Source: Calditrichota bacterium
GTDB lineage: Bacteria; Electryoneota; B3-LCP
Assembly (NCBI GenBank): GCA_020051775.1
Contig: JAGVQJ010000076.1
Coordinates: forward strand, 1-35,338
Length of the DNA stretch: 35,338 bases
Direction: 5' to 3'
Part shown: piece by piece, positions 15,465-24,570 of the stretch
Layout: each line of letters starts with the position of its first letter
Position numbering within the stretch: position 1 is the first letter of the stretch
The notes under the pieces: generated by a model
The model's input: the letters and a program-made list of their open reading frames with translations, nothing else
Told to the model about the DNA's origin: nothing
Database searches by the model: none
Made by a program: the position numbers and the translations under genes

Positions 15465-16527
15465 TCTGTCCCTCGATTCCCGGTTGTGGAAACTGCTGAA
15501 GCCCGTCCTCTATCCCTTTTCCTGGGTCTACGGTGCCATTGTTTTGGGACGCAACCTGGCCTATAATGCGGGATGGTTGCGCACCTTAAGCTTAACCACA
15601 CCGGTCATCTCCATAGGCAACCTGTCCGCCGGAGGCACCGGAAAAACGCCTGTGACCATGGCCTTGACTCGTTTGCTGAAAAGCCCAATGTTCCGCTGTC
15701 GCCCGGCGGTGCTGTCACGAGGTTACAAGCGAAAAACCATGGGATACCATCAGGTCAGCTCCGGTAAAGGCCCCACCTGCTCATGGACTGAGGCCGGGGA
15801 CGAGCCTTATTTAATGGCCCAGAGCCTGCGTGGTGTTCCGGTCGCCGTGGATGAAGATCGTTTTCGCGGCGCGACGGAATTGACAAGGCGTTTCAAACCA
15901 GATGTGATCTTGTTGGACGATGCTTTCCAGCACCGACGCCTGCACCGCGATCTGGACATTGTATTGTTGGATTCAAGCCGCGATCTATCGGACACATTGC
16001 TGCCGGCAGGCCGGTTGCGCGAACCTCTCTCTTCATTACGCCGCGCCGGGTTAATCATTCTGACTCACTTCAAGCCTGATGATCAAGTTTACGAAACTGC
16101 CTGGAAGGCTTGTGCCAGAACTTTTGGGGGAAACCGTCTGATGGCCTGCCGAACGAATCTCAGCGGTTGCCGAGATCTTCATTCCGGGAAATCCCTGGCG
16201 TTATCTGAATTGAACGGCCTGCGTCTGGTCCCTTTCTGCGGCGTCGCCAAGCCGGAAAGTTTTCTGGCCATCTTGGAATCCACTGGAGCAGAATTCCCCT
16301 TTCTGGTCCGCTTACCCGATCATCACGTTTATGGTCCGAAGGACGTTGAACGCCTGGCCGAAGCTTTCGCCCGCACTCGAGCTTCGTATTTGATGACTAC
16401 TGAGAAAGATGCCGTCAAGCTGGAGGGGCTGTTCACGGCCTTGCCCATTTTAGTGCTCGAAATCGAGATCGAATGGTTGCGTGGCCGGGAAAATCTGGAA
16501 CGTGAGCTGTTCAAGTTATTCACCTGA
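15436..16527 (+). CDS. lpxK: Tetraacyldisaccharide 4'-kinase LpxK
   Basis: 363 residues from GTG15436, overlapping the DUF374 gene by 29 bases. LpxK phosphorylates the 4' position of the lipid A disaccharide at the inner membrane. The P-loop is ISIGNLSAGGTGKTPVT (residues about 56-72). The kinase motif DDAFQHRRLHRDLDIVLLD carries the catalytic Asp and His. PAGRLREPLSSLRRAGLII and the C-terminal RLPDHHVYGPKDVERL and LMTTEKDAVKL blocks are typical. Length matches the family. No Kdo transferase (waaA/kdtA) is present between lpxB and lpxK as in some relatives. Confidence 0.95.
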   Translation: MKIEKSKETDLSLDSRLWKLLKPVLYPFSWVYGAIVLGRNLAYNAGWLRTLSLTTPVISIGNLSAGGTGKTPVTMALTRLLKSPMFRCRPAVLSRGYKRKTMGYHQVSSGKGPTCSWTEAGDEPYLMAQSLRGVPVAVDEDRFRGATELTRRFKPDVILLDDAFQHRRLHRDLDIVLLDSSRDLSDTLLPAGRLREPLSSLRRAGLIILTHFKPDDQVYETAWKACARTFGGNRLMACRTNLSGCRDLHSGKSLALSELNGLRLVPFCGVAKPESFLAILESTGAEFPFLVRLPDHHVYGPKDVERLAEAFARTRASYLMTTEKDAVKLEGLFTALPILVLEIEIEWLRGRENLERELFKLFT

Positions 16528-16557
16528 TCTGACGGTTACAGGATGTTCGGATCATCC

Positions 16558-18255
16558 ATGAAACCTGCGAATTTCCTTTTCACTATCATAGCACTCTGTA
16601 TATCTGCTTCGGTGGCTACCGGCCAGGTGGTGCTCTCGGAGATCATGTTTCATGCCCCACAGTTGGAATCCTACGAAGAGTTCATTGAACTGTACAATCC
16701 CTCCGCCACTGCATCCGTCAATCTGTCCGGGTGGCGATTAGGCGACCAGCTCGAACAGGATTCGCTGGTGGACGCCGGACACGGCCTGATTCTGCCACCG
16801 CTCTCATTCGCTCTGGTGCTCGATCCCGGCTACTGGGGAAATTCCACTATTTATGATCCGGTGATGAACCAGGATGCCCTGATCGTGACCATCAGCGATG
16901 GTTCCTTCGGTGCGAATGGGCTGCGCAATGACCCGCCGGATACCGTTGTGCTGCTTAATGCGTCCGGCGCCGTTGTGGCCTCATTCTGCTATCCATCCTG
17001 CGATTCGGGCGGCTATTCCAGCGAAAAAATCCGCTTAGACTGGGGTGACGACCAATCCAACTGGGCCACCTGCTTATCCTGGCTGGGGACCCCGGGCTCT
17101 TTAAACAGCGTGCAACCGCCCAACCTGGATTTAGGTTTCGCGAGTCTGCAAGCTGATCCTTCACCCATTCCTGTCGGTTCAAATGTCACTTTAACGGCAG
17201 TTCTGGTTAATCTGGGTATGGAAGTGATTACGAGCGGGCAGGTAGGTTTTGGGCTTTCCAACCTTTCAGCTACCGTACCGTACACTATGCTCGGGGAAGG
17301 TGTATTCGAAACGCTATTGCCGGCAGATTCCACTTTAGTGAGTCTATCTCTCTCAACAGTACCCCCGGGACCTCATCGTTTCTGGGCCTGGCACGGTTTT
17401 CCCGACTTCCGACCCGAAAACGATACGATTAGTCTCATCGTTATAGGGGGTTATGAGCCGGGAACGGTCATTATCAATGAATTCATGGCTCATCCAATGG
17501 GAAATGCGCCGGAATGGGTGGAAATCTACAACCCGGGACCCGATGGAGTGGAATTAATGGGATTTACGCTTGCTGATGAGGACACTGCCGAACGGATGGC
17601 AATAACCGATTCCAGCCTGGTGTTGGAGGCGGGCGAGTACGCGTTAGTTTCAGAAGACTCCAGCTTGATTGATTCCTCGATGGCAAACGTCAAGGTGTTT
17701 GTTCTGGGAAATAGTTGGCCTTACCTGAATGACGGCGGGGATGCCATTTATCTGTTTGACAGCGCCGGTATCCAGGAGGTCGTACCCTATTATGGTTGGC
17801 CCATCTCCTCGGGAATCTCATTGGAACGGCTTTACTCGAGCCACTCATCCATTGATCCCACGAATTGGCAACTCTCATCTCATCCGTCGGGTTCGACGCC
17901 AGGGCAACCGAACAGCTTCCAGCCGATTCCGCCGGTGACTTCCAGCGGATCACTTTCGTTCAGTCCTGATCCCTTCGATCCGGACACGCACGGCGCTATG
18001 CAACTTCTTCTTGATGCGCCAACCGGCACCTCTTCAGCCGCGATATTCATTTTTGACCTGCGGGGCCGCCGCCTGAAAGTGATCTTCGATGATTACGTCA
18101 CTCTCGGAGCGCGGGAATTCCTGTGGGATGGTCGCGACCGCGACGGTCGGCGTCTCCCACCGGGGTTATTCCTGGTGTTCGCCGAATTTCGCGATAGTTC
18201 CGGTAAGCGCAATGCCGTGGTTAAAAAGACTCTGGTTATCGCCGGCAAATTATAA
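16558..18255 (+). CDS. Secreted lamin-tail-domain (LTD) protein with FlgD-Ig-like C-terminus
   Basis: 565 residues from ATG16558; an ATG at 16543 would add 5 residues before the signal peptide (MKPANFLFTIIALCISASVATG). There are two LTD domains: residues about 23-165 (VVLSEIMFHAP ... EEFIELYNPS ... LSGWRLGD) and about 303-440 (VIINEFMAHP ... EWVEIYNPG ... LMGFTLAD). A CARDB-like Ig segment lies between them (PSPIPVGSNVTLTAVLVNLG). The last 90 residues are a FlgD-type Ig domain (FSPDPFDPDTHGA ... IFDLRGRRLKVIFDD ... WDGRDRDGRRLPPGLF), more like FlgD than the shorter tails of the other secreted proteins here. It begins 30 bases after lpxK and may be read from the lipid A operon. The function is unknown; LTD domains are found in secreted nucleases and cell-surface proteins. 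Confidence 0.85.
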   Translation: MKPANFLFTIIALCISASVATGQVVLSEIMFHAPQLESYEEFIELYNPSATASVNLSGWRLGDQLEQDSLVDAGHGLILPPLSFALVLDPGYWGNSTIYDPVMNQDALIVTISDGSFGANGLRNDPPDTVVLLNASGAVVASFCYPSCDSGGYSSEKIRLDWGDDQSNWATCLSWLGTPGSLNSVQPPNLDLGFASLQADPSPIPVGSNVTLTAVLVNLGMEVITSGQVGFGLSNLSATVPYTMLGEGVFETLLPADSTLVSLSLSTVPPGPHRFWAWHGFPDFRPENDTISLIVIGGYEPGTVIINEFMAHPMGNAPEWVEIYNPGPDGVELMGFTLADEDTAERMAITDSSLVLEAGEYALVSEDSSLIDSSMANVKVFVLGNSWPYLNDGGDAIYLFDSAGIQEVVPYYGWPISSGISLERLYSSHSSIDPTNWQLSSHPSGSTPGQPNSFQPIPPVTSSGSLSFSPDPFDPDTHGAMQLLLDAPTGTSSAAIFIFDLRGRRLKVIFDDYVTLGAREFLWDGRDRDGRRLPPGLFLVFAEFRDSSGKRNAVVKKTLVIAGKL

Positions 18256-18291
18256 GGGAACCTCTATCATTCTGGTTGGGTTTATACTTTT

Positions 18292-18621
18292 ATGAAGGGA
18301 TTTCAACGAAATATTGCCCTCCTGGGTTTCTCGCTTCTGGCCTGCTTCATGTTGTCCGCCACCCACGACTCCGTCTACGACGTGCTCTCCATTGTCCAAA
18401 GCGACCATGCAGGAGGGGAGACAACAACTGGCGCTTGCCAAAGCGATGACGAGGGCAACGGCTGTCTTTGCATTTGCCATATTTCTGCTGAATCACCCCA
18501 AGATGACTTTTCCAGCTACTCCCTGCCCTTGATCACATACCTGACCAATCTCACACCTACCAACTACAACTCCATCACCCTGGACACTTTCGAACGACCC
18601 CCTGAGCATCTCCAAGCGTAA
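18292..18621 (+). CDS. Small exported Cys/His protein preceding the metal efflux genes
   Basis: 109 residues. A hydrophobic signal segment (residues 7-23, NIALLGFSLLACFMLSA) is followed by an acidic linker and a cluster Cys49, Cys58, Cys60, Cys62, His63 (GNGCLCICH). The C-terminus has no known domain. I do not recognise a named family. Small periplasmic Cys/His proteins are found at the head of CusCBA/CzcCBA-type operons in Bacteroidota and relatives, and the position directly before a TolC/MFP/CzcA cassette suggests periplasmic metal capture or sensing. The real reading frame is supported by its signal peptide and by the absence of another gene here. An overlapping frame at 18314-18532 is a shadow. 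Confidence 0.6.
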   Translation: MKGFQRNIALLGFSLLACFMLSATHDSVYDVLSIVQSDHAGGETTTGACQSDDEGNGCLCICHISAESPQDDFSSYSLPLITYLTNLTPTNYNSITLDTFERPPEHLQA

Positions 18622-18733
18622 TCCAACTTACTTTAAATCCCAAAATACTTTGAATTGGAATTACCGCTCTTATTCATTGCGGTTATCCTGATTTTTCCAG
18701 CAGCCAACAGGCTTTTCCAAGGAGAAACCGATC

Positions 18734-19993
18734 ATGCGAAAGGTGCGTGTATTTGTACCTTTATGGTGCTGTGTGTGTCTGGTTGTGCCTTCCTTCTCAA
18801 GGGCGACTGATACGCTATCTGTTCAACAAGCAGTGCGATGGGCGCGGGAATCGCATCCCCACGTTTCTGCCGCTTCCGCTATCGTATCTTCCAGTCGGGG
18901 GGAGTTTTGGTCTGCCATATCTCCGCCTCCATCCACGGTTGGTGTGGAGTATGAAGGCGTCCCTCGAGGCCAATCCCGCGAAAATTACTCCGAGCGTCGT
19001 GTAGGCGTCAGCCAGGGATTCGAGTTCCCCCTAAAATATCTTTGGCGCGGATTTCGGGGGTACAGGGAAGTAGAACGTGCCGGGGCTGAGAGTCAAGCCA
19101 TCGTATTGGATCTTGAATCCTCCGTGCGCTTGGAATACGTCGCAACCTGGGTAGCAGAGCAACGCCTCCGGCTGTTGGAAGAGAGCGCCGCTCTCGCTGC
19201 AACGTATGCTCAGCAGTCTCAACGGCGCGAGGAGCTGGGGGAAATCGCTCCCTTAGAAGCGCGTCGTGCTCAGGTGGAAGCTTTGCAGGTACAGCGGGAG
19301 TTGGAGCGTGAACGCCGAAGTCATGATGCGAACTTAGCACGTCTGGGGCGTTTGATTGGAAAAGATCTGAGGGGTGTTGCCCTTGTGATTGCTTCCGAAA
19401 ACTCAATGATGGACACATTGACCATCCCGACTGTAGCGGATACTGCGCGTAATCCCGAATTAAACGGTCTGAAAGCCGGGCTTCGCGCAGCCGGACACGG
19501 ACTTACTTTGGCTTCTTTAAGCTGGTTGCCCGATATGGAAATCGGCTATTTCCGGCAGAGGGTTCCGGCTGATGCTGATCCGGAATTCTGGGGTTTAGAG
19601 GTTGGATTTTCGTTACCCGTTTGGTTCTGGTTGGGTGGACGGGGTGACCTCCAAACCGCTAAAGCCCAGAAAAAAGCCGCCGCGGCCTCGCTGCAAGCCC
19701 GACGCTTGGAAATCTCCTCGCAGTGGGATACCCAACGGCAAGAATACTTCTCAGCATTGGAGCAGGTACAGATTTTTAATGCTGAAATCCTCCCCTTGGC
19801 CAGAGAATCTTATGATCTGGCCAGGCGCAGTTTCACCTTGGGGGAGGCCAGTTATCTGGAAGTTCTGGATGCCCAGCGCAGTCTTCTGCAAGCACAGCTT
19901 GAGCATCTGGAGAGCGTCACCGAGTTGCAAAATAGCCGCATAATTTTAGACCGACTGGCCGGCCGGTCGCTCGCCACTGATGAAACACGATAA
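18734..19993 (+). CDS. TolC-family outer-membrane channel (CzcC/CusC-like)
   Basis: 419 residues. AAGGAG lies 9 bases before ATG18734. A signal peptide (MRKVRVFVPLWCCVCLVVPSFSRA) precedes two outer-membrane efflux repeats: ESHPHVSAASAIVSSSRGEFW ... RVGVSQGFEFPLKY early and LASLSWLPDMEIGYF ... LGGRGDLQTAKAQKKAAAASLQ, then RSFTLGEASYLEVLDAQRSLLQAQLEHL late. The long alpha-helical segments (150-210 and 330-400) are those of the periplasmic tunnel. It should form the outer-membrane duct for the RND pump encoded two genes on. The gene is followed by the fusion protein after 21 bases. Confidence 0.9.
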   Translation: MRKVRVFVPLWCCVCLVVPSFSRATDTLSVQQAVRWARESHPHVSAASAIVSSSRGEFWSAISPPPSTVGVEYEGVPRGQSRENYSERRVGVSQGFEFPLKYLWRGFRGYREVERAGAESQAIVLDLESSVRLEYVATWVAEQRLRLLEESAALAATYAQQSQRREELGEIAPLEARRAQVEALQVQRELERERRSHDANLARLGRLIGKDLRGVALVIASENSMMDTLTIPTVADTARNPELNGLKAGLRAAGHGLTLASLSWLPDMEIGYFRQRVPADADPEFWGLEVGFSLPVWFWLGGRGDLQTAKAQKKAAAASLQARRLEISSQWDTQRQEYFSALEQVQIFNAEILPLARESYDLARRSFTLGEASYLEVLDAQRSLLQAQLEHLESVTELQNSRIILDRLAGRSLATDETR

Positions 19994-20014
19994 AGAATGA
20001 TTAGGAGAACAATT

Positions 20015-21397
20015 ATGAAAATTCGACTCACTACCGCCAGTGTTGCCGCAGTTTCGTTGTTAGTTTTGCTGGCACTGGTTTTAATTGGCTGCGGAAAGAC
20101 GGAAAGTTCCACCACCGTCCCAGCCAACGCTGAAACAGATACAATAGTGCGAGAGAACGGCGATCCAGGCCAGGCTGCAGGGACGGTTGCGCAAGAATTA
20201 AATGCGCCGAGTGAGACTGCCTCCTGGGATCAAGCCCTGAACACCCCCTGTGAACACGCCATGCCGACCTATCAATGCGACGAATGCCGGTATGAGGCAG
20301 GGGTGGTGAAACTTTCCCCCGCATTGATCAAGGACGAATCAACTGGAAAAGGACTGGTAAAAACCGCTCAAGCAACCCGAATCGCCTCCGAAGCATTCCT
20401 GGAAGTGACCGGTGAAATCCAGTATAACGAAAATGCTGCCGTCCATGTTACCCCCCGGGTTACCGGCATTATCTCCTCTGTTCGCGTGGATGTTGGCGCC
20501 AAAGTTAAAAAAGGCGACGTGCTCTTCGAAATGGAGAGCGTTGAGCTGGGCGAAGCGATGGCGGCGTATTTGAAAAGCCGCACGTTAACGGATTTGTCCC
20601 GCAAAACCTATGAACGTAAAAAGGCGCTCTTCGAGCAGAAAATCTCTTCGGAATCTGCTTTGATCGAAGCGCAGATGACTTACGAGGAGCATAAATCGGA
20701 TCTGGATCAAAGCGAACAACAACTACATGTGTTGGGGATGCCGGAGGCAGAAATCCAGGAGATTCAGCCGGGTGAAAATCCCCGGCTCTCCGGGCGATTG
20801 CCTTTCAGGGCTCCTCTGGATGGCATCATCGTGGAAAAGCACGCGGCCGTGGGGAATTTGATCCAACCGGGAGACATGGTTATGCTCTTGGCAGACCTAT
20901 CTACGGTCTGGGTATGGTTGGATATTTATGAGCAGGATTTATCCGCCATTCTCAGCAATGGCACTCAAAACCATCCGCAGGCTACAGTGGAAACCAACGC
21001 TTTCCCCGGTCGCCTGTTCACGGGCGAGATTAACTACGTTGGCGCGGCGATGAACGAAGAGACCCGCACCGTGAAGCTGCGCGCAAACTTGAACAATCCG
21101 GAAAACCTGTTGCGGCCCGGTATGTTCTGCAAGGCGCGAATTGCTCAAGGAACGGGTGAGGAAGTTCTCGCCGTGGCTCGCGCGGCGGTCCTTTCTGACG
21201 AAGGCAACTACTTTGTTTTCAAGCATCTGAAGGATAATTACTATGTACGCTGCCCGGTCAAAAAAGGTCGAGAGTTTGCTTCCATCGTGGAAATCAGCGA
21301 GGGTCTGCAGGCGGGCGAAACCATAGTGATAGAGGGTGCGTTTCTGCTGAAATCAGACGTGCTCAGAGAAAAAATGGGAGCGGGTTGCGCAGACTGA
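20015..21397 (+). CDS. RND efflux membrane fusion lipoprotein (CzcB/CusB-like) with N-terminal metal-binding motif
   Basis: 460 residues. AGGAG at 20003-20007, 7 bases before ATG20015, fixes this start over ATG19997. The lipobox LVLIGC (Cys26) anchors it to the inner membrane. Residues 79-100 read CEHAMPTYQCDECRYEAGVV, a C-x-H-x6-C-x2-C knuckle that may bind metal. Then follow the MFP parts: lipoyl/barrel half VTPRVTGIISSVRVDVGAKVKKGDVLFEM, a helical hairpin (about 185-250), the second lipoyl half FRAPLDGIIVEKHAAVGNLIQPGD, a beta-barrel with TVWVWLDIYEQDLSAI and the membrane-proximal domain (ARAAVLSDEGNYFVF). It links the TolC channel and the CzcA pump. Confidence 0.92.
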   Translation: MKIRLTTASVAAVSLLVLLALVLIGCGKTESSTTVPANAETDTIVRENGDPGQAAGTVAQELNAPSETASWDQALNTPCEHAMPTYQCDECRYEAGVVKLSPALIKDESTGKGLVKTAQATRIASEAFLEVTGEIQYNENAAVHVTPRVTGIISSVRVDVGAKVKKGDVLFEMESVELGEAMAAYLKSRTLTDLSRKTYERKKALFEQKISSESALIEAQMTYEEHKSDLDQSEQQLHVLGMPEAEIQEIQPGENPRLSGRLPFRAPLDGIIVEKHAAVGNLIQPGDMVMLLADLSTVWVWLDIYEQDLSAILSNGTQNHPQATVETNAFPGRLFTGEINYVGAAMNEETRTVKLRANLNNPENLLRPGMFCKARIAQGTGEEVLAVARAAVLSDEGNYFVFKHLKDNYYVRCPVKKGREFASIVEISEGLQAGETIVIEGAFLLKSDVLREKMGAGCAD

Positions 21398-21428
21398 TGG
21401 CCTGCTTATCACCATGAAAGGTACTTCC

Positions 21429-24400
21429 ATGCTTGACCGATTGATCCATTTTGTTTTACAGCAACGTTTGCTCGTAATCCTGGGTACGTTGATCGTTGCC
21501 GTGGCGGGTATTTGGGCCTGGAAAAACCTGCCCATAGACGCCTTCCCCGACGTGACCAACGTCCAGGTGATGATGCTGACTGAGGCACCCGGCCTGGGGC
21601 CTGCAGACGTAGAACAACGCATCACGTTCCCCGTGGAACTGGCTATGCAGGGCTTGCCGCGAGTGCATGAAGTGCGCTCGCTTTCCAAAGCCGGGTTGTC
21701 CCTGATAACGGTAGTATTTGAAGACGGGGTAGACATTTATTTCGCTCGCCAGCTCGTTTTCCAAAGATTGCAAGCCGCTAAAGAAGAGCTACCGGAGTGG
21801 GCGGAACCGGAGTTAGGGCCTATCAGCACCGGGTTGGGCGAAATCTACCAATACACCGTGGAAAGCGCAGAACGCTCCCCCACTGAACTCCGCACCTTCC
21901 AAGACTGGTTCATCGCGCCTCAGCTCAGGGCTATCCCCGGTGTCAATGAGGTCAACAGTTTCGGAGGTTTCGTTAAGCAGTATCACGTCCTGGTCAATCC
22001 TTCCAGTCTGCAAAAATACCGACTGACTTTGAACGAAGTTGTGGAGGCGGTGGAGTTGAACAACGCCAATGCCGGAGGCAATTTTATACAGCAGGGTTGG
22101 GAGCAAGCCTATACCCGCAGTATAGGTATGATCGGGGACATTCAGGATATCGAAAACATCGTGCTCACAGCCAATGATGGCACCCCGCTTTACCTGAAAG
22201 ATGTGGCCGAAGTCGAGATAGGTCGTCAAACCCGCCAGGGAGCTGTTACCCGCGACGGCAAGGGCGAACAGGTCGCCGGCATGGTCATCATGCTGCGCGG
22301 CGAGAATTCCAAGCTGGTCGTGGATCGGGTTAAAAAGGCCATTCCTCAGATCCAGGCCAGTCTGCCAAAAGACGTCAAGATCTCTCCGTTTTACGACCGC
22401 ACCTCGCTGATTCAAGCCTGTGTGGCCACGGTAGGCAAATCTCTTTCCGAAGGCGGGATTTTCGTCGTTCTGGCGCTATTCATCTTTCTCTGGAATGTGC
22501 GCGCGGCTTTGATTACCACACTCTCGCTGCCGCTGACCGCACTGATCACCTTCATCCTGATGGGGTGGCAAGGTGTGTCGGCGAATCTGATGAGCCTGGG
22601 AGGCTTGGCGATTGCCATCGGCATGGTCGCTGACGCTTCCATCGTAGTCTGCGAGAATATCGTTCGTCACCTGAGCCAGAGCGCCAAGAGCGGCATGGAT
22701 AAATCCGCCATTGTCTTTCAGGCAGTGCGCGAAGTGGCGCGTCCGGTGATTTTCTCCATCCTGATAATCGTCATCGTGTTTTTTCCGCTGTTTACCTTAG
22801 AGCAGATGGAAGGCAAGATGTTCAAGCCCCTGGCGCTCACCATGATCTTCGCTATGCTAGGATCGCTTATCATTGCCCTGACCATCGTACCGGTGTTAAG
22901 TTCGATGTTTATCAAATCAGAATCCGAACACGGCGACGCCTATGTTGTGCGGCAATTGAAACGGCTTTATCTGCCGCTGTTATCCCGCGCCTTGAACTTC
23001 CCTCGACTAACCATATTCCTGGCGCTGGCGGTCTTCGTGTTCTCGCTGGTCATTGCTTCTTTCATCGGCATGGAATTCATGCCCAAGTTGGATGAAGGCG
23101 CCATCGCCATCAATGTCGTGCGTCTGCCTTCTGCCTCTCTGGATGGGTCTGTAGCCGTTGGCACTTTCATGGAACAGACATTGCTGAAATTCCCCGAAGT
23201 GGAAACCGTGGTGACCAAAACCGGGCGGGCGGAAATTTCCGAAGACCCGATGGGACCCGAACAGAATGACGTGATTATCATGCTTCATCCGGAAAGTGAA
23301 TGGAAGACCGGGCGAAACAAAGAGCAGTTGGTGACCCAAATGCAGCAAACGCTGAGCATCATTCCGGGGGTCCGGTTCTCTTTCTCGCAACCGATTTCAC
23401 TGCGGGTGAACGAATTGATTTCTGGCATTAAAAGCGATTTGGCTATCAAGATCTTCGGGCCGGAGCTCGATTCTCTCAAGGGCTATGCCAACGAAGTTGC
23501 AGTGGTTCTACAAAACCTCGAAGGCGCTGAGGATGTGAAGGTCGAGCAGGTTTCCGGTTTTTCGCAGATCGAAATTGTGATAGATCGCCAGGCTATCGCC
23601 CGGCACAAGATCAACGTGGCCGACGTCAATGATCTGATTGAAACTGCGGTTGGAGGCAAGGTCGCTACAACGGTGATCGAAGGTCAGATGCGCTTCGCCA
23701 CGCTGGTGCGGTTTCCCGAACCTTATCGCAACAACCTGGAATCATTGGGCCGCCTGCTGGTACCCTCGCCGGACGGCGCTTCCGTGCCGCTGGCGCAACT
23801 AACGACAATCCGGCAGGTGGAGGCCCCAGCGCAGATCAGCCGCGAGAATGGGATGCGGCGCGTGGTTGTGGAATGCAACATTCGCGGGCGGGACATGGGT
23901 GGATTCGTGAAGGAAGCCCAGGACAAACTGGCGACGATTTCCAAAAACATGCCGCCGGGATATTTTTTACGCTATGGCGGCCAGTTTGAAAACCAACAGC
24001 GCGCTATGCAGAGGCTTAGCATCGTCGTCCCCATCTCCATCGGGTTGATCTTTCTGCTGCTGTTCTCCACCTTTGGCAAGTTGCGCAGTGCTCTCATGGT
24101 GCTGGCCAACCTACCTCTGGCTCTGGCCGGTGGCGTGATTATCATCTGGCTGACAAACATCCCCTTAAGCGTTTCTGCTGTGATCGGGTTCATTGCCCTG
24201 TTTGGCATTGCCGTGCAGAACGGCACGGTGCTAGTATCATTCTTCAACCAGTTACGCCAGAAAGGCTTAAGCCCTTTGGAGGCAGTGCGCAGAGGTTGCG
24301 AGCTACGTTTCCGCCCACTGATGATGACCACCCTGGCTGCCATGCTGGGATTGTTGCCGATGGTGTTTGCCACAGGCAGCGGATCTGAAATGCAGCGTCC

Positions 24401-24536
24401 GTTGGCGCTGGTAGTTCTGGGTGGATTGATCACTTCGCAGGCGTTAACACTGCTGGTGCTGCCGGCGCTGTATGCCTGGGTCGAGGGGAGAAGAATTGCC
24501 GGGCAGGCTCCTGCTGAATCGGTCACTTCCCAATAG
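21429..24536 (+). CDS. czcA: Heavy-metal efflux RND pump (CzcA family)
   Basis: 1035 residues from ATG21429 (AAAGGT 7 bases ahead; ATG21414 would add 5 residues). This inner-membrane proton antiporter has 12 membrane segments and two large periplasmic loops. Family marks include NLPIDAFPDVTNVQV, PGLGPADVEQRITFPVE, the TM4 block LAIAIGMVADASIVVCENIV with Asp and Glu of the proton/metal relay, and the GIAVQNGTVLVSF block of TM10. The first Asp of the divalent CzcA TM4 motif (DFG) is replaced (AIG). The three Met of the copper pump CusA are also absent; the matching segment is RVNELISGIKSD as in divalent-metal pumps. A divalent cation (Zn, Co, Cd or Ni) is therefore more likely than Cu/Ag. Confidence 0.93.
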   Translation: MLDRLIHFVLQQRLLVILGTLIVAVAGIWAWKNLPIDAFPDVTNVQVMMLTEAPGLGPADVEQRITFPVELAMQGLPRVHEVRSLSKAGLSLITVVFEDGVDIYFARQLVFQRLQAAKEELPEWAEPELGPISTGLGEIYQYTVESAERSPTELRTFQDWFIAPQLRAIPGVNEVNSFGGFVKQYHVLVNPSSLQKYRLTLNEVVEAVELNNANAGGNFIQQGWEQAYTRSIGMIGDIQDIENIVLTANDGTPLYLKDVAEVEIGRQTRQGAVTRDGKGEQVAGMVIMLRGENSKLVVDRVKKAIPQIQASLPKDVKISPFYDRTSLIQACVATVGKSLSEGGIFVVLALFIFLWNVRAALITTLSLPLTALITFILMGWQGVSANLMSLGGLAIAIGMVADASIVVCENIVRHLSQSAKSGMDKSAIVFQAVREVARPVIFSILIIVIVFFPLFTLEQMEGKMFKPLALTMIFAMLGSLIIALTIVPVLSSMFIKSESEHGDAYVVRQLKRLYLPLLSRALNFPRLTIFLALAVFVFSLVIASFIGMEFMPKLDEGAIAINVVRLPSASLDGSVAVGTFMEQTLLKFPEVETVVTKTGRAEISEDPMGPEQNDVIIMLHPESEWKTGRNKEQLVTQMQQTLSIIPGVRFSFSQPISLRVNELISGIKSDLAIKIFGPELDSLKGYANEVAVVLQNLEGAEDVKVEQVSGFSQIEIVIDRQAIARHKINVADVNDLIETAVGGKVATTVIEGQMRFATLVRFPEPYRNNLESLGRLLVPSPDGASVPLAQLTTIRQVEAPAQISRENGMRRVVVECNIRGRDMGGFVKEAQDKLATISKNMPPGYFLRYGGQFENQQRAMQRLSIVVPISIGLIFLLLFSTFGKLRSALMVLANLPLALAGGVIIIWLTNIPLSVSAVIGFIALFGIAVQNGTVLVSFFNQLRQKGLSPLEAVRRGCELRFRPLMMTTLAAMLGLLPMVFATGSGSEMQRPLALVVLGGLITSQALTLLVLPALYAWVEGRRIAGQAPAESVTSQ

Positions 24537-24570
24537 TGGTTAAATGCAGCATATTTGCCAGTTAGAACGA

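Noticed and set aside
21813..22415. 200-codon minus-strand frame inside czcA
   Set aside because: Antisense to conserved RND sequence, without start signals or known motifs.
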